A stretch of DNA of 50,879 bases, taken from positions 1-50,879 of the forward strand of contig JALVJE010000249.1 in assembly GCA_027028505.1 (NCBI GenBank), given 5' to 3'. The notes below the pieces were generated by a model that saw only the letters and a program-made list of their open reading frames with translations, made no database searches and had not been told where the DNA came from. Below are positions 15,619-23,075 of this stretch, piece by piece. Position 1 is the stretch's first letter, and each line of letters begins with the position of its first letter. This stretch comes from Bacteroidales bacterium (lineage in GTDB: Bacteria; Bacteroidota; Bacteroidia; Bacteroidales; VadinHA17). The position numbers were made by a program, and so were the translations under genes.

Positions 15619-15636
15619 TTCAAAGTTCATAGTTGA
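15593..15636. repeat. degenerate word tract overlapping the tnaA 3' end
   Basis: GAGTTCACAGTTCACAGTTC is followed by ATAGTTCAAAGTTCATAGTT. The first part is translated as the tail of TnaA, and the stop TAG is in the CATAG unit (15616-15618). Confidence 0.8.
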
Positions 15637-15647
15637 GTTAAGAAGGG

Positions 15648-15679
15648 TTTAGGGTGAAGGGAGAAAAAGATTAACTTTG
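15648..15679 (+). promoter_or_regulatory. promoter of the gldF-gldG operon
   Basis: TTTA (15648-15651), 20-nt spacer, TAACTTTG (15672-15679), a perfect TAnnTTTG. The leader is about 17 nt before the gldF ATG at 15703. Confidence 0.62.
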
Positions 15680-15702
15680 CCTTCGGTCAAAAAAATGCAG
15701 GT

Positions 15703-16434
15703 ATGGCGGCATTGTTGTGGAAAGAGATATCGGAGTTTTTCAGTACGGTCACGGGCTATGTGGTGGTGATCGTGTTCCTGCTGGCCAACAGTCTTTTCCT
15801 GTGGATCTTTCCGGGGGATACGAACGTCCTGGACAGCGGTTATGCTTCGCTGGACACTTTCTTCATGATGGCGCCCTGGATCTTTCTCTTTCTGGTGCCG
15901 GCGGTGACGATGCGTTCTTTTGCGGAGGAGAGTCGCAGCGGTACTCTGGAACTGCTCTTCACGCGGCCTCTCACGGACATGCAGATCGTGCTGGGTAAAT
16001 ATTTTGCCGGTGTGGTCCTGGTGCTGGTATCCCTGCTGCCCACGCTGATCTATGTGGTGTCGGTATGGATGCTGGGGGATCCTCCGGGCAACCTGGATAT
16101 GGGTGGTATCTGGGGATCGTATGTAGGATTGTTCTTTCTGGCGCTCATTTACGTGGCCATCGGTATTTTCTCATCTTCCCTTACCGGCAATCCCATTGTG
16201 GCCTTCATCATTGCAGTGTTGCTGAGCTTTGTCCTCTATATCGGCTTCGATTATCTCAGCTCCATGGGGGCTTTCCACAAGATCAATTTCCTGGTGATCA
16301 GGGCCGGCATCAATGAGCATTACCGGTCGATGAGCCGGGGGGTGCTCGACTCACGGGATATCCTATATTTCCTGGGAGTGATCGCCCTGTTCCTATGGAT
16401 GACGCGTTTTGTACTTCAGAGTAGGAGGTGGTAA
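15703..16434 (+). CDS. gldF: gliding-motility ABC transporter permease GldF
   Basis: A 243-residue ABC-2-type permease with six predicted membrane segments. MAALLWKEISEFFSTVTGYV at the N-terminus and the cytoplasmic loop FAEESRSGTLELLFTRPLTD (~71-90) are characteristic of GldF and NosY-like permeases. It forms with GldG and the ATPase GldA (not in the window) an inner-membrane transporter required for gliding in Flavobacterium; its substrate is unknown. It ends one base before gldG, and its last codons contain AGGAGG (16423-16428), an unusually good Shine-Dalgarno match for this phylum, 7 nt before the gldG start. Confidence 0.93.
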   Translation: MAALLWKEISEFFSTVTGYVVVIVFLLANSLFLWIFPGDTNVLDSGYASLDTFFMMAPWIFLFLVPAVTMRSFAEESRSGTLELLFTRPLTDMQIVLGKYFAGVVLVLVSLLPTLIYVVSVWMLGDPPGNLDMGGIWGSYVGLFFLALIYVAIGIFSSSLTGNPIVAFIIAVLLSFVLYIGFDYLSSMGAFHKINFLVIRAGINEHYRSMSRGVLDSRDILYFLGVIALFLWMTRFVLQSRRW

Positions 16435-16435
16435 G

Positions 16436-18187
16436 ATGGTGAAGAAACAGGATCCCGGAAGCGATAACAGGCGCAGGCTGGTACTGCGGAATGTCACAGG
16501 ATTTTTCCTGATGATCCTGGTGCTGCTGGTGCTGGGTGTGATCTCTTCCCGCTGGTTCTTTCGCCTGGACCTGACGGCGGAGAAACGTTTTACGCTTTCT
16601 CCCAAGACCAAAAGCATTCTGCGTGATCTGAACAAGGACGTGTATGTCCGGGTTTATCTGAAGGGAGAGATGCCGGTAGGGTTCAAGCGTATGCAAACAG
16701 CCGTCAAGGATATGCTGGATGAGTTCCGTGCCTATGCCGGCCGCCATCTGACGTATGAGTTCATCAATCCGGCCGAAGGGAAGGATACGAAAGAAAGGAA
16801 CAAGCTGTACAAGAGTCTCATTGCAAAAGGACTGCGGCCTACGGATGTGCAGCAGCGCGACAAGGAGGGGGCTATCTCCTCCAGGATCATTTTCCCCGGT
16901 GCTATCGTCAATTACAACGGCATGGAGATGGCTGTTAATTTCCTCAACAACAATCCTTCGTTGCCGGCAGCCGTCAACCTGAACCACTCGATCGAGGGCA
17001 TTGAGTACGATCTGATCCACAGCATACGCAGCCTGAGCGCCGATACCGTCTATCACATTGCCTTTACCGAAGGACACGGCGAGTTGCCGGAGCCGGAGGT
17101 GGAGGATGCGGAGAAAGCGCTGGCCCGTTATTTTACGATCGACCGGGGTGTGATCGGCGGCAAGCCGGGCATCCTGGACAAGTATGCCGCAGTGATCATC
17201 GCCAAGCCCACGAAGCCTTTCAGCAAGGCAGACAAGTATGTGCTGGACCAGTATCTTATGCAGGGCGGTAAGATCCTCTGGCTGCTGGACAAGGTGGCGG
17301 TGGATGCGGACAGTCTGATGTATGCCAGTTTTACTTTTGCGGTGCCCACGGACCTGAACCTTTCGGACATGCTGTTCAAATACGGTGTCCGTCTGGAAGG
17401 CTCGCTCATCCAGGATATGAGATGTGCCATGGTGCCGGTGAATACGGCGGTGGTGGGGAATGCTCCTCATTATGTGCCGGCTCCCTGGCCTTATTTTCCG
17501 CTGATGGCGCCGCAAAAGCATCCACTCTCGCGCAACCTGAACCTGGTGCGTGGGGAGTTTGTGAACCCGCTGGATACGGTGGAAGGCAACGGCGATATCA
17601 CCAAGACGGTGCTGCTGCGCACCTCCCGCTACAGCCGCACGCGGGGGGCTCCGGTGATGATCAGCCTGGAGGAGATCAAAAGGCCTCCCACGGAGAAAGA
17701 ATTCAACCGTCCCCACCTGATCACCGGTGTTTTGCTTGAGGGTACGTTTGAGTCGGCTTTCCACAACCGCATGATCCCGGCCGTTATTTCCGGTCCTCAT
17801 CCGCCTTTCCTGGACAGGAGTGTGCCGACGCGTATGATCGTGATCTCCGACGGGGATGTGATCCGCAACAAGGTGCGCCGTGCCGGTGACAAATGGGTGG
17901 CCCTGCCGCTGGGGCAGGACCGTCTCACGCAGCAGACCTATGGCAATAAGGACTTTATCGTCAATGCGGTCAACTACCTGGTGGATGAAAACGATCTTAT
18001 GGAGTTGCGCGGCCGCGAGTTCAGACTGCGCCTTCTCGACCGGGAGAAGGTAGCTGCCGGCAGGCTTTACTGGCAGTTGTTCAATACCCTGATCCCGGTG
18101 TTGCTGATCGTGATCGCAGGTATTGTGGTGAATATGATCCGCCGGCGGAAGTATGGCGTGTCTCTGCAAAAGAGGAACAAGGGATGA
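16436..18187 (+). CDS. gldG: gliding-motility ABC transporter component GldG
   Basis: A 583-residue protein with an N-terminal membrane segment (~18-40), an ABC_transp_aux-type extracytoplasmic domain and a C-terminal membrane anchor (LFNTLIPVLLIVIAGIVVNM, ~550-570). RLDLTAEKRFTLSPKTK follows the first membrane helix, as in GldG proteins. The start at ATG 16436 is chosen because it directly follows the gldF stop and the AGGAGG; an in-frame ATG at 16409 lies inside gldF. It overlaps the next gene by four bases (ATGA). Very long open frames on the opposite strand are shadows. Confidence 0.93.
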   Translation: MVKKQDPGSDNRRRLVLRNVTGFFLMILVLLVLGVISSRWFFRLDLTAEKRFTLSPKTKSILRDLNKDVYVRVYLKGEMPVGFKRMQTAVKDMLDEFRAYAGRHLTYEFINPAEGKDTKERNKLYKSLIAKGLRPTDVQQRDKEGAISSRIIFPGAIVNYNGMEMAVNFLNNNPSLPAAVNLNHSIEGIEYDLIHSIRSLSADTVYHIAFTEGHGELPEPEVEDAEKALARYFTIDRGVIGGKPGILDKYAAVIIAKPTKPFSKADKYVLDQYLMQGGKILWLLDKVAVDADSLMYASFTFAVPTDLNLSDMLFKYGVRLEGSLIQDMRCAMVPVNTAVVGNAPHYVPAPWPYFPLMAPQKHPLSRNLNLVRGEFVNPLDTVEGNGDITKTVLLRTSRYSRTRGAPVMISLEEIKRPPTEKEFNRPHLITGVLLEGTFESAFHNRMIPAVISGPHPPFLDRSVPTRMIVISDGDVIRNKVRRAGDKWVALPLGQDRLTQQTYGNKDFIVNAVNYLVDENDLMELRGREFRLRLLDREKVAAGRLYWQLFNTLIPVLLIVIAGIVVNMIRRRKYGVSLQKRNKG

Positions 18188-19173
18188 TGAAGAAAAGCCT
18201 GATCCTTGCGGGTTCCTTCGTGGCAGCCTTGCTGCTTGTTGCCGGGGTACTAATGGTCCGGCAACAGAAAGCTCAGCCCGGCGGGCAGTTCCGGGTGAAA
18301 GATACGGAGCGGATACGCCGGATCGTGTTCGTTCGTGATACCACACGTCTGGAACTGCGGAAGAAAGACGGGGTCTGGTGGGCCAATGACGCATGGAAAG
18401 CAAGGCCGCGTGCCATGAAGGTCCTCCTGAAGGTGCTGGGGGAAACGGAGGTCAGGTCTCCTTTATCAGGGGAGCTGCCGCAGCGTGTGCAAGAGGATAC
18501 AGCCAGCATACATACGGAGGTGGCGGTGTATGGCAGGCTCCTGCCTAAAAAGCGATTTGAGGTGTATCTGAACAAAAAGATCCCGGGAGGCAACATGATG
18601 CGGCTGCACGGGAAAAAGAAATGGTACATCACAGAGCTCCCCGGAGAGGATGTCAATCCGGCTGCGCTCTTTGTCACCGATCCTTATTACTGGAGGGACC
18701 TGCGTCTTTTTCATTTCCGGCCCGGCGAGGTGACCGGCGTGGAGATAAGGTATGGAAAGAACGAGGGGTTTCGGGCCGGGATCGATACGGTCACGGGGCG
18801 GGTGACCTTTGTTCCTTTTGACCCTTCACTGGCCGGTATGCCGGTGGACAGTGGTAAGGTGAGAAGGTTCCTGACCTATTTTCAGGATCTCTCGGCAGAT
18901 GTCTGGGAGCATCTCCCGGAAAGAGAAGCGGACAGCATTCTGAAAGAAAATTCGCTGTATGAGATCCGTATCGATGCGGCCGGAGGGAAAGAGTTCAGGA
19001 TGCTGGTTTTTCCGGTGCTGAAAAAGGACAGTATCACCGGAGCCGGAGAGGTAGATCCGGATGTGGCCAGGGCCTGGGTGGATCCGCCGGGAGAAATGGT
19101 GTTGATCAAATATTACAGGATAGATCCTTTCCTGCTCAAAGCGAAAGAGTTTGTTTTGAGGGGGAGGGAGTAA
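18184..19173 (+). CDS. DUF4340 protein of the gldFG operon
   Basis: A 329-residue protein beginning with a membrane anchor/signal (MMKKSLILAGSFVAALLLVA), followed by the beta-rich repeated domain of DUF4340 (RIVFVRDTTRLELRKKDGVWW at ~44-64, then PLSGELPQ). DUF4340 proteins commonly accompany ABC-2/GldFG-type transporters and are thought to be the extracytoplasmic partner. The start overlaps the gldG stop by four bases, so the pair is translationally coupled. It ends about 160 bp before dnaN, which has its own putative promoter. Confidence 0.85.
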   Translation: MMKKSLILAGSFVAALLLVAGVLMVRQQKAQPGGQFRVKDTERIRRIVFVRDTTRLELRKKDGVWWANDAWKARPRAMKVLLKVLGETEVRSPLSGELPQRVQEDTASIHTEVAVYGRLLPKKRFEVYLNKKIPGGNMMRLHGKKKWYITELPGEDVNPAALFVTDPYYWRDLRLFHFRPGEVTGVEIRYGKNEGFRAGIDTVTGRVTFVPFDPSLAGMPVDSGKVRRFLTYFQDLSADVWEHLPEREADSILKENSLYEIRIDAAGGKEFRMLVFPVLKKDSITGAGEVDPDVARAWVDPPGEMVLIKYYRIDPFLLKAKEFVLRGRE

Positions 19174-19250
19174 TTTGGAGATCTGGAAAAATAAATATTT
19201 TTTAGGGGGAAAGGAGTGGCAAATTGTTACTTTCCGGGGGAAAACAAAAA

Positions 19251-19281
19251 TTGGCACAGTGACATTTTTTTTGTATTATTG
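19251..19281 (+). promoter_or_regulatory. putative promoter of dnaN
   Basis: TTGG (19251-19254), 19-nt spacer, TATTATTG (19274-19281), one mismatch to TAnnTTTG. It would give a ~45-nt leader. Confidence 0.4.
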
Positions 19282-19330
19282 ATACCGTAATTTTTCCGCA
19301 AAAAACCATAACGAAAAAAGTGATAAACCG

Positions 19331-20467
19331 ATGAGATTTGTAGTTTCAAGTCATGAATTGCTTCAACATCTTCAGTCTGTCAGCCGGGTGATCAGCTCGA
19401 AGAATTCCCTTCCCATTCTGGACGATTATCTTTTCAAGTTGGAGGACAATGTGCTGACGATCACCGCCTCGGATCTGGAGACGACCCTGATCACGCAGAT
19501 GAAGATAGAGAATGCCGATGAGGACGGCAGCATTGCGTTGCCTGCGCTGCGTCTGACCAATACCCTGAAAGAATTTCCCGAGGAGCCGCTCACGTTTGAG
19601 ATCAATCTGGAGACGCTGGCCGTGGAGATCCTGGCCGAGCAGGGGAAATACAGTATTGTGGGGCAGCGGGCCGTGGAGTATCCGCAGGTGCCTTCGCTCA
19701 AGGAGGAGACCAAAACCGTTCTGAACATGGATCCGGGGGTGTTGTACAATGGTATCACGCGCACAATTTTTGCTACGGCCAACGACGATCTGCGGCCCAT
19801 CATGAACGGGATCTTTTTTGACATCGAAGAAGACAAGGTCACACTCGTGGCCAGTGATGCTCACAAGCTGGTGCGTTATATACGGAAAGGTCTGAGTGTG
19901 GAGAAGCCGGGATCGTTCATCCTGCCCAAGAAACCGGCCTCCCTGTTGAAGAACATTCTGCCCAAAGAGGAGGACGATGTGCTCGTTGAGTTTGATGATA
20001 AGAATGCCCGTTTTGTGCTGAGTGACCATACGCTGGTATGCCGCCTGGTGGAAGGAAGCTATCCCAGTTACAATTCGGTCATCCCCCAGGACAATCCCAA
20101 TAAGATGCATGTGGACAGGATGGCCATGATCAATGCGCTGCGGAGGGTATCGGTCTTTTCCAGTCAGGCGAGCAACCTGGTACGGCTCTCCCTCACGGCC
20201 AACCAGCTGACTCTTTCCGCCCAGGACATCGACTTCTCGGTATCGGCCAGCGAATGGCTCAAGTGCCAGTATGACGGGGATGAGATGGAGATGGGCTTCA
20301 AGTCAACCTTCCTGCTGGAGATCCTCAATAATCTGCCGGGCGATGAGGTGGTCTTTGAACTGGCTGATCCTACGCGTGCCGGGATCATTCTGCCGTCCGA
20401 GCAGGAGTCAGAGGATGACGACCTGCTGATGTTGCTGATGCCGATGATGATCGGCGGACCCAGTTGA
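19331..20467 (+). CDS. dnaN: DNA polymerase III sliding clamp (beta subunit)
   Basis: A 378-residue clamp with three clamp folds. MRFVVSSHELLQHLQSVSRV starts domain 1 and FATANDDLRPIMNGIFFDIE domain 2. DHTLVCRLVEGSYPSYNSVI leads into domain 3, and the C-terminus LLMLLMPMMI is the usual hydrophobic end. The length is typical. It is not next to dnaA/dnaB or gyrB here, so this is not an origin locus. Its neighbours are gldFG-DUF4340 upstream and a 3'-5' exonuclease 78 bp downstream, which may share its transcript. Confidence 0.97.
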   Translation: MRFVVSSHELLQHLQSVSRVISSKNSLPILDDYLFKLEDNVLTITASDLETTLITQMKIENADEDGSIALPALRLTNTLKEFPEEPLTFEINLETLAVEILAEQGKYSIVGQRAVEYPQVPSLKEETKTVLNMDPGVLYNGITRTIFATANDDLRPIMNGIFFDIEEDKVTLVASDAHKLVRYIRKGLSVEKPGSFILPKKPASLLKNILPKEEDDVLVEFDDKNARFVLSDHTLVCRLVEGSYPSYNSVIPQDNPNKMHVDRMAMINALRRVSVFSSQASNLVRLSLTANQLTLSAQDIDFSVSASEWLKCQYDGDEMEMGFKSTFLLEILNNLPGDEVVFELADPTRAGIILPSEQESEDDDLLMLLMPMMIGGPS

Positions 20468-20545
20468 TCTTCACTTATTTAAACGATCTTTTACACGTTG
20501 CCTTCGGCATGATGCTGCCGTGAGGAGAGATAATTATTCTTTAAA

Positions 20546-21313
20546 ATGGAACTCAACCTGAAGAAACCCATTGCTTTTTTCGACCTGGAGACGACGGGCC
20601 TCGACATCAGCAAAGACCGTATCGTGGAGATCGCTGTGCTAAAGGTATTGCCGGATGGTAAAGAAGAGAGGTTTTACTCGCTGGTCAATCCGGAGATGCC
20701 GATCGATCCGCGTGCCATGGCGGTGCATGGCATCACCCAGGAAAAGGTGGCAAATGCGCCCACTTTTTCGCAGATCGCCAGGAGGCTGGCCGATTTCATT
20801 GCCGGGTGCGATCTGGCAGGATATAACTGCAACCGTTTCGATGTGCCGATGCTGGCCGAGGAGTTCGCCCGGTGCAATGTGGAGATCGACCTGAAGAACC
20901 GCAAGATCATCGATGTGCAGGTGGTTTTCTTCAAGAAAGAGCAACGGACCCTGTCCGCTGCCTATAAGTTTTATCTGGACCGGGAGATGCAGGATGCCCA
21001 TACGGCAGAGGCCGATACCGACGCGACTTACCAGATCCTGAAAGCCCAGCTGGACCGGTATGATGATCTTAAAAATGATGTGGCCTACCTGTCGGAGTTC
21101 ACGTCGCAGACGAAGAATGTCGATTTCCTGGGGAGGATCGTGTACAATGAAAAGAATGAGGAGGTCTTTAATTTCGGGAAATATAAGGGGCAGAAGGTGG
21201 CCGATGTACTGAAGAAGGATCCTGCCTATTATGACTGGATGATGAAGGGGGATTTTCCGAGGTATACGAAGAAGGTACTGACACAGATCAGGTTGAGGGA
21301 GTTTGGGAGGTGA
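20546..21313 (+). CDS. DEDDh 3'-5' exonuclease (DnaQ/ExoX-like)
   Basis: A 255-residue nuclease. Exo I motif FFDLETTGL (11-19; D13, E15), Exo II in GYNCNRFDVPML (~92-103) and Exo III HTAEADTDAT (~152-161) give a complete DEDDh active site. After residue ~190 there is an ExoX-like C-terminal segment (FNFGKYKGQKVADVLKKDP) that probably helps bind DNA or partner proteins. It cleaves DNA 3' ends. The place beside dnaN suggests proofreading or clamp-linked repair, but an epsilon subunit role is inferred only. The terminal codons run into a repeat tract. Confidence 0.9.
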   Translation: MELNLKKPIAFFDLETTGLDISKDRIVEIAVLKVLPDGKEERFYSLVNPEMPIDPRAMAVHGITQEKVANAPTFSQIARRLADFIAGCDLAGYNCNRFDVPMLAEEFARCNVEIDLKNRKIIDVQVVFFKKEQRTLSAAYKFYLDREMQDAHTAEADTDATYQILKAQLDRYDDLKNDVAYLSEFTSQTKNVDFLGRIVYNEKNEEVFNFGKYKGQKVADVLKKDPAYYDWMMKGDFPRYTKKVLTQIRLREFGR

Positions 21314-21392
21314 GAAGGGGAAAGTAATAAGGCAAAAGGCAGAAGTAATAAGGCAAAAGGCAGAAGTAAAAAGGCATCCGACTTCGTCCCGC

Positions 21393-21425
21393 CCTTCGGT
21401 ACGCCTGCGGCTACTCAGGGACCAG
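21393..21425. repeat. dispersed CTTCGGTACGCC module, copy 2
   Basis: CCTTCGGTACGCCTGCGGC continues with TACTCAGGGACCAG. Same orientation as the copy at 3854. Confidence 0.85.
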
Positions 21426-21524
21426 GGACTTCGGCGGACGAGGAAAAGGAAGGAATATTGGAATAATGGAATGATGGAAGAGTGGGGAAAGTCAGCTATG
21501 AGCAGTGAGCTATGAGAGATGAGT

Positions 21525-21557
21525 CCTTTGGTACGCCTGTGGCTACTCAGGAACCGG
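21525..21557. repeat. dispersed CTTCGGTACGCC module, copy 3
   Basis: CCTTTGGTACGCCTGTGGC continues with TACTCAGGAACCGG. Confidence 0.85.
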
Positions 21558-21591
21558 CCTTGAGAAGCCCCGAAGGGGCGGAAGCTACCAG

Positions 21592-21610
21592 GATCGGGCG
21601 CAGCCCGATC
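21592..21610. repeat. GCA-loop hairpin
   Basis: GATCGGGC-GCA-GCCCGATC, a perfect 8-bp stem with loop GCA, the same design as the hairpins at 3937 and 3992 with other stem bases. It ends 22 nt before the FAH-family start codon. Confidence 0.75.
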
Positions 21611-21632
21611 ATCATTTTAAAATACAGTAATT

Positions 21633-22238
21633 ATGAAGATCATTTGTATCGGGAGGAATTATGCGGAGCATGCGAAAGAGCTGAACAATGCCGTGCCGGA
21701 GAAGCCGGTCTTTTTTATGAAGCCGGATACGGCCCTGTTGACGGACAACAAACCTTTCTATCTTCCGGACTTCTCGCAGGAGGTTCATTATGAGACGGAG
21801 CTGGTACTGCGCATCTCAAAGATGGGGAAGCATGTTGAAAAAGGCTTTGCCCGGCGCTATTATGATGAGATCGGTATCGGCATTGACTTTACGGCCCGTG
21901 ACCTGCAGCGGGAGTGCAAACAAAAAGGCCTGCCGTGGGAGATCGCCAAGGCTTTTGACAACTCAGCGCCTCTGGGCGGGTTCCTGCCCAAAAAGGAACT
22001 GCCCGATCCCATCCTGTTCCATCTGAATATCAACGGAGAGACAGTCCAGGAGGGGACTACGGAGGACCTTCTTTTTTCTTTCGATGAGCTGATCGCCTAT
22101 GTGTCACGCTTCATCACCCTGCGTACCGGCGACCTGATCTATACCGGCACACCGGCAGGGGTAGGGTCGGTGAAGAAAGGTGACCGGTTGCAGGCTTATA
22201 TCGGGGAGAAGCTCCTGCTGGATTTTGAGGTGAAGTAG
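21633..22238 (+). CDS. fumarylacetoacetate-hydrolase-family isomerase/hydrolase
   Basis: A 201-residue single FAH domain of the short (YcgM/FAHD1-like) type. MKIICIGRNYAEHAKELN at the N-terminus, EVHYETELVLRISK (~50-63) with metal-binding Glu residues, DFTARDLQ (~89-96), and TGTPAGVGSVKKGDRLQAYI at the C-terminus are the family motifs. Members act on oxaloacetate, acylpyruvates or homoprotocatechuate products in the cytoplasm; specificity cannot be assigned. It stands alone, between two repeat-filled gaps. Confidence 0.92.
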   Translation: MKIICIGRNYAEHAKELNNAVPEKPVFFMKPDTALLTDNKPFYLPDFSQEVHYETELVLRISKMGKHVEKGFARRYYDEIGIGIDFTARDLQRECKQKGLPWEIAKAFDNSAPLGGFLPKKELPDPILFHLNINGETVQEGTTEDLLFSFDELIAYVSRFITLRTGDLIYTGTPAGVGSVKKGDRLQAYIGEKLLLDFEVK

Positions 22239-22264
22239 AGAATGTGTACTGGGTTCAGGGTACT

Positions 22265-22295
22265 GCCCGCCCGGACGAATGTCCGTTCGGACGGG
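22265..22295 (+). repeat. GCCCGCCCGG hairpin module, free copy
   Basis: GCCCGCCCGGAC-GAAT-GTCC continues with GTTCGGACGGG. It aligns without gaps to the module inserted in the two-stem element at 6381-6411, on the other strand. Confidence 0.8.
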
Positions 22296-22321
22296 GTTGC
22301 TGGGTGCTCCACCTTCGCCGT

Positions 22322-22355
22322 CCTTCGGTACGCCTGACGGCTACTCAGGAACCGG
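22322..22355. repeat. dispersed CTTCGGTACGCC module, copy 4
   Basis: CCTTCGGTACGCCTGACGGC continues with TACTCAGGAACCGG, one base longer than the other copies. Confidence 0.85.
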
Positions 22356-22576
22356 CTTCGGTGGACAAAGTGGTTGCTGGGGGGAAAGCGTGAAGCACAG
22401 AGCGTAGAGCACAGAGCACAGGGCACAGGGCTCAGTGGGTCTGGTACCGGATCGCAGATCGCTTCATCTCATCATCGCATCATCTCTTCCTGCCTGCGGC
22501 AGGCAGGCATCGTTTCATCCTTGGGGCCTGGGGGGGGTAAGAGGGGTACTGGATGCGTCAAAATCCAGTTGGCATA

Positions 22577-23005
22577 TCACTGATCTTTAATATTCATCAG
22601 CATCTCCACGATCCTTTGGGGAGGACGGATGGGTCTGAAGGTCTTTCCGTCGGTAAAGATCAGTTCCGTGGTGGCGGTGGCCACCTGTTTCCCCTCTTCG
22701 TTGGTCAGGTCGTAGGAGAAGAGGATCCTGGGACCGCGGATCTCCTCCATCGTCACTTTCACGGAGATAATGTCATCGTAATAGGCTGGGTAGAGGAACG
22801 TGATGTTGATATTCCTCACAGGAAAGATGATCCCGCTGTCCTCAAGCTGCTTATAGGTTATTTCGGAGCGGCGCATCAGGTCGGTGCGTGCCTCCTCCAG
22901 ATAAAGGGGATATACACTGTGATGCAGCACTCCCATCCTGTCGGTCTCACCGTAGCGGACCCGTATGCGGGAGATGTGTGTGGGTTTCTTCTGATCGTTG
23001 GCCAT
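22577..23005 (-). CDS. acyl-CoA thioesterase, 4HBT hotdog family
   Basis: A 142-residue hotdog-fold thioesterase of the YbgC/4-hydroxybenzoyl-CoA thioesterase group. The motif YGETDRMGVLHHSVYPLYL (~18-36) contains the catalytic Asp in the D-x-x-G-x-x-H/Y pattern, and the following EEAR is also conserved. It hydrolyses acyl-CoA thioesters in the cytoplasm; chain-length preference is unknown. It lies 70 bp downstream of the symporter gene on the same strand but has its own well-formed promoter, so it can be transcribed alone. Confidence 0.92.
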   Translation of the reverse strand: MANDQKKPTHISRIRVRYGETDRMGVLHHSVYPLYLEEARTDLMRRSEITYKQLEDSGIIFPVRNINITFLYPAYYDDIISVKVTMEEIRGPRILFSYDLTNEEGKQVATATTELIFTDGKTFRPIRPPQRIVEMLMNIKDQ

Positions 23006-23030
23006 GGTCCTGCCTGGTTTGTTTTGCCGG

Positions 23031-23062
23031 CTAAGTTAAGCGGAAGGCTTTTGTTTTCCAAA
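23031..23062 (-). promoter_or_regulatory. promoter of the thioesterase gene
   Basis: On the minus strand: TTTG (23062-23059), 20-nt spacer, TAACTTAG (23038-23031), one mismatch in the -7 box. It ends about 25 nt before the ATG at 23005. Confidence 0.6.
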
Positions 23063-23075
23063 TGGGGTGTCGGGA

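Larger units (their letters stand above)
21314..21632. repeat. gene-free repeat region between exonuclease and FAH genes
   Basis: It contains two exact TAATAAGGCAAAAGGCAGAAG units and a partial third (21326-21376), two CTTCGGTACGCC modules (listed separately), GAGCAGTGAGCTATGAGAG words (~21499-21518), a GCCCC-GAA-GGGGC hairpin (~21567-21579) and the GCA-loop hairpin at 21592-21610. No coding sequence of its own was recognised. Confidence 0.8.
22239..22576. repeat. gene-free repeat region between FAH and thioesterase genes
   Basis: It holds the GCCCGCCCGG hairpin (22265-22295), one CTTCGGTACGCC module (22322-22355), a CACAGAGC/CACAGGGC word tract (22390-22435) and hairpin CCTGCCTGC-G-GCAGGCAGG (22489-22507). 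Nothing coding was recognised. The flanking genes converge here. Confidence 0.8.

Noticed and set aside
16310-18403. 697-codon open frame on the minus strand across gldF and gldG
   Set aside because: It is antisense to two overlapping genes with known families; the translation is basic and low in hydrophobic structure. Not a gene.
19174-20545. Replication origin near dnaN
   Set aside because: No dnaA gene, no cluster of DnaA boxes and no AT-rich unwinding region were seen around the clamp gene.
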